DNA of 64,000 nucleotides, taken from Geomesophilobacter sediminis. Lineage in GTDB: Bacteria > Desulfobacterota > Desulfuromonadia > Geobacterales > Geobacteraceae. A program made the translations under genes and the position numbers. The notes below the pieces were generated by a model. The model saw nothing but the letters and a program-made list of their open reading frames with translations. It made no database searches and had not been told where the DNA came from. The DNA is taken from the NCBI RefSeq assembly GCF_016458275.1, contig NZ_JAEMHM010000004.1:186001-250000 (forward strand). The letters are read 5' to 3'. Position 1 is the first letter of the stretch. Each line of letters opens with the position of its first letter. Of the stretch, positions 62,053 to 64,000 are shown piece by piece.

Positions 62053-64000
62053 CTACTTTTTCTTCTTCCCGTTGTCCGGCCCGGAATCGTCGTCAAAGCC
62101 GAGGATCTTCAGGTCAAGCCACTTGGCGAGGAAGTCGTCCACCTCGGAGACCTGCTGGGCCGCCTTGTCCTTGGCCCCCCCCATGGTGGAGGACTGTTCG
62201 ATCATCTTGCTGTTCTCCGCGACGCTCCCCGCGCCGGAGAGGGAGCCGAGGCTCACCGCCCCCTCGGAGCCGCCGGGCAGGCCAATGGACTGGCCACCAG
62301 CGGTGATGTTCTCGGCGTGTGCGACCGCCGTTGCGCCAAGGACGATCTTGCCCCCCGCAATCCCGGCTTCGCCCGCGTCAATGATCCCTTTGGGAGCGAA
62401 GAGGTAGATGTCGCCCGGTTTCGGAACGGGCAGATCCCCACCCGGAACCGTATTGGGATCGTAGGTGGTCGCGCGGATACCGCTGCCGACCGCAGGAGGA
62501 ACGAACTTGGTGACCGTGCGGCAGTTCCCGAAGCTGTCGCAAACAGTGGTGGAGGTTGAGCCGCGATTGGAGACGGCGCTCTTGGATCCGCGTCCGGCGT
62601 TGATGTCCCCGGTGTCGGTCCATTCGGTAAGGTCTCCGCCGAAGAAGGTCATGATCCTGGATTCATTGACGTCGATGTCTCCATACGCGAAGACGTTGAT
62701 CGCCCCCCCAGCAGTCGAAAAGATTCCCGTCGCCTTGTTGCTTTGGTTGGAGGAGCCTCCCTGGTTAAGTGCCGTCCGGCCCACTTCGATTTTTCCGCCG
62801 GCGATGATGTTGAGGTTCTCGGTCCCTGCCGAAGTGCTGATGCTGGAATAGACCATGTTTATGTTGCCGCTTCCTGCCTTAGCACCTTCGAAGATCGGGT
62901 TGATGAGTCTAGTACGAGCGTCTTCGACAACCGCCTGGGCGCCAGCGACATCGCCCTGGGCCAGCAGGGTGCTGTAGGACACCCCAGCCGAGCGGAGATC
63001 GTTGAAGAAGGTGTCGACATTCCCGATCTTGGCTATATCCGAAATCCCGGCCACTACGGTCACGTTGCTCCCTTGCGACGGCAGGTAGTAATTGTCCTGG
63101 GCCCCCACCTCCTGGATGCCGTTGGAGTTGCCGAGATTGATCGAGCCTCCCGCTGCAATCTGCAGGTCCCCCGGTCCCGCATGGTAGAAACCGGAGGGGC
63201 CGGAACCGTTGTTGCGGGCTGCGACGCCGGTGATATCGCCACCGGCGCTGACGGTGGTCGCGTCGGTTACGTTGTTGTTCTGGGTCTGGATGTAGAAATT
63301 GGAGATATCGCCGCCGACGTTGATCGTCGCCTGCTTGGGCAGGACCACCTGGAGCATGTCGAGGTTCCCGCCCGCGTTGATGGTCACCTTGCTGTCATCA
63401 CCCAGGTGCAGGGACCGATATGCCCCGTCGGCAAAGGTGCCCCCGTGTGCGTTCTCGAAATCACTTGACGTGCTTGGGTACTTGATAGCGGAGGAGGTGA
63501 CGTAGTAGTCCGACGGGGACTGGTCGGACATCTGCAGGGTCACCCATACGCCGGTATCCGTAACCGCTTCCTCGCCCAAGAGACTGCCACGGGCGTTGAG
63601 GGTCAGGTTCCCGGTACTGCTCGGGGCCAGGTTGATGCTGCGGAAAAGGGTGACGTTCCCTCCCGATTCCAGATCCACCGTGGATGGAAAATGTTCGGGA
63701 TAAGAGTTGGAGGCGTTGGGAGCGTTGAAATAGGCCTGCCCGATGATGGAGAGGTCGCCGTTCAGCGCCACCAGGCTCAACTGGGTGTTCGGCGCGTAGG
63801 TCGACGCCCACCTCGTGCTCCCCAGGGTGTACTCGTCGGCCTGGGTCGGGTTCATGACCGTCCCCAGGTAGAGATTCCCCTGGGCATCGGCTCGGAACTG
63901 GCGGACGCTGCTCCCGGCGTTTCTGCCATCGAGTTCGATCACCGGCTCCATGAGGAATTGATCGTTGTAGGCGCGGTAGCTCCCGTTTATGGTCCACGCG
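62053..64000 (-). CDS. C-terminal part of a giant filamentous-haemagglutinin-like exoprotein (partial)
   Basis: The frame is open from the right edge to the stop at 62053 (648 residues visible), and the ATG at 63951 is not a convincing start because open, in-frame sequence (GSYRAYNDQFLMEPVIELDG) continues through it. The protein consists of repeats typical of a right-handed beta-helix: LTLNARGSLLG, KVTINAGGNLDMLQV, ATINVGGDISNFYIQ, TTVSAGGDITGVAAR, DLQIAAGGSINLG, ENLNIIAGGKIEVGR. A conserved C-terminal region (GDIYLFAPKGIIDAGEAGIAG, KIVLGATAVAHAENI) marks the family of filamentous-haemagglutinin outer-membrane proteins (DUF3739-like). It ends in a Lys tail. Neighbouring ExbB, ExbD, TonB and porin genes suggest an energised export or display system. 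Confidence 0.85.
   Translation of the reverse strand, partial: AWTINGSYRAYNDQFLMEPVIELDGRNAGSSVRQFRADAQGNLYLGTVMNPTQADEYTLGSTRWASTYAPNTQLSLVALNGDLSIIGQAYFNAPNASNSYPEHFPSTVDLESGGNVTLFRSINLAPSSTGNLTLNARGSLLGEEAVTDTGVWVTLQMSDQSPSDYYVTSSAIKYPSTSSDFENAHGGTFADGAYRSLHLGDDSKVTINAGGNLDMLQVVLPKQATINVGGDISNFYIQTQNNNVTDATTVSAGGDITGVAARNNGSGPSGFYHAGPGDLQIAAGGSINLGNSNGIQEVGAQDNYYLPSQGSNVTVVAGISDIAKIGNVDTFFNDLRSAGVSYSTLLAQGDVAGAQAVVEDARTRLINPIFEGAKAGSGNINMVYSSISTSAGTENLNIIAGGKIEVGRTALNQGGSSNQSNKATGIFSTAGGAINVFAYGDIDVNESRIMTFFGGDLTEWTDTGDINAGRGSKSAVSNRGSTSTTVCDSFGNCRTVTKFVPPAVGSGIRATTYDPNTVPGGDLPVPKPGDIYLFAPKGIIDAGEAGIAGGKIVLGATAVAHAENITAGGQSIGLPGGSEGAVSLGSLSGAGSVAENSKMIEQSSTMGGAKDKAAQQVSEVDDFLAKWLDLKILGFDDDSGPDNGKKKK

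Overview
The window looks like a chromosome segment of a high-GC, Geobacter-like bacterium (Desulfuromonadota/Geobacterales). This rests on GC-rich codon use, exosortase-linked polysaccharide genes and the style of the envelope genes; it is an inference, since no rRNA or housekeeping marker is present. Almost everything is on the minus strand and concerns building, exporting and anchoring extracellular polysaccharide and surface proteins. Only two genes (about 35.0 and 54.1 kb) are on the plus strand. There is no tRNA, rRNA, CRISPR array, phage or transposase gene.

Reading in the direction of transcription (right to left), the layout is as follows. (1) 54.7-64.0 kb: the end of a giant filamentous-haemagglutinin-like exoprotein that runs off the right edge, a small secreted protein, and an operon encoding an ExbB-like motor subunit carrying an extracellular DUF2341/LamG-like region, ExbD, TonB, a putative porin, a parvulin isomerase and a DsbC-like protein. 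(2) 53.2-53.9 kb: a lone methyltransferase behind its own promoter. (3) 36.2-53.1 kb: a lower-GC island with a sugar aminotransferase, a methyltransferase-acyltransferase fusion, a Wzx flippase, a Wzy-like polymerase, five glycosyltransferases, two tandem secreted beta-helix proteins (one ending in a dockerin-like region) and a small lipoprotein. It ends at a strong bidirectional terminator beside an array of about 18-20 degenerate 20-22 bp repeats. (4) 31.0-34.6 kb: a glycosyltransferase, a radical SAM protein and an exosortase-EpsI fusion. (5) 14.1-30.9 kb: a 13-gene operon with two YdcF-like proteins, GalE, a GH20-like hydrolase with a LamG domain, a second Wzx, a second Wzy-like protein, a UGM-like flavoprotein, glycosyltransferases, a formyltransferase/beta-propeller fusion and a heparinase-like lyase. 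(6) 7.9-14.0 kb: a WecG/TagA transferase, a second exosortase-EpsI fusion, a WecA/MraY-type initiating transferase and a PrsT-like TPR lipoprotein. (7) 3.0-7.8 kb: an export module (Wza-like, outer-membrane barrel, Wzz/GumC-like, tyrosine autokinase). (8) 0.2-2.7 kb: wecB and wecC.

Together units 4-8 form a complete Wzx/Wzy pathway. The WecA-like enzyme would load GlcNAc-1-P on undecaprenyl phosphate, WecB and WecC make UDP-ManNAc and UDP-ManNAcA, and the WecG-like enzyme adds the second sugar, as in enterobacterial common antigen. Further glycosyltransferases, flippase and polymerase follow, and the Wza/Wzz/kinase module exports. Unit 3 is a second, compositionally different set with its own flippase and polymerase. 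The two exosortase-EpsI paralogues place their catalytic Cys, Arg and His at identical residue numbers, yet no sorting-signal substrate is encoded here.

The most striking non-coding signal is an element, TGTAACA followed by exactly nine bases and a TA-rich -10-like hexamer, found before six separate transcription units; two more units carry TGTAAC with looser spacing. It suggests that polysaccharide, exosortase and TonB/haemagglutinin units share a regulator or an alternative sigma factor. Two of these promoters (at 53.1 and 53.9 kb) are near-copies over about 45 bp.
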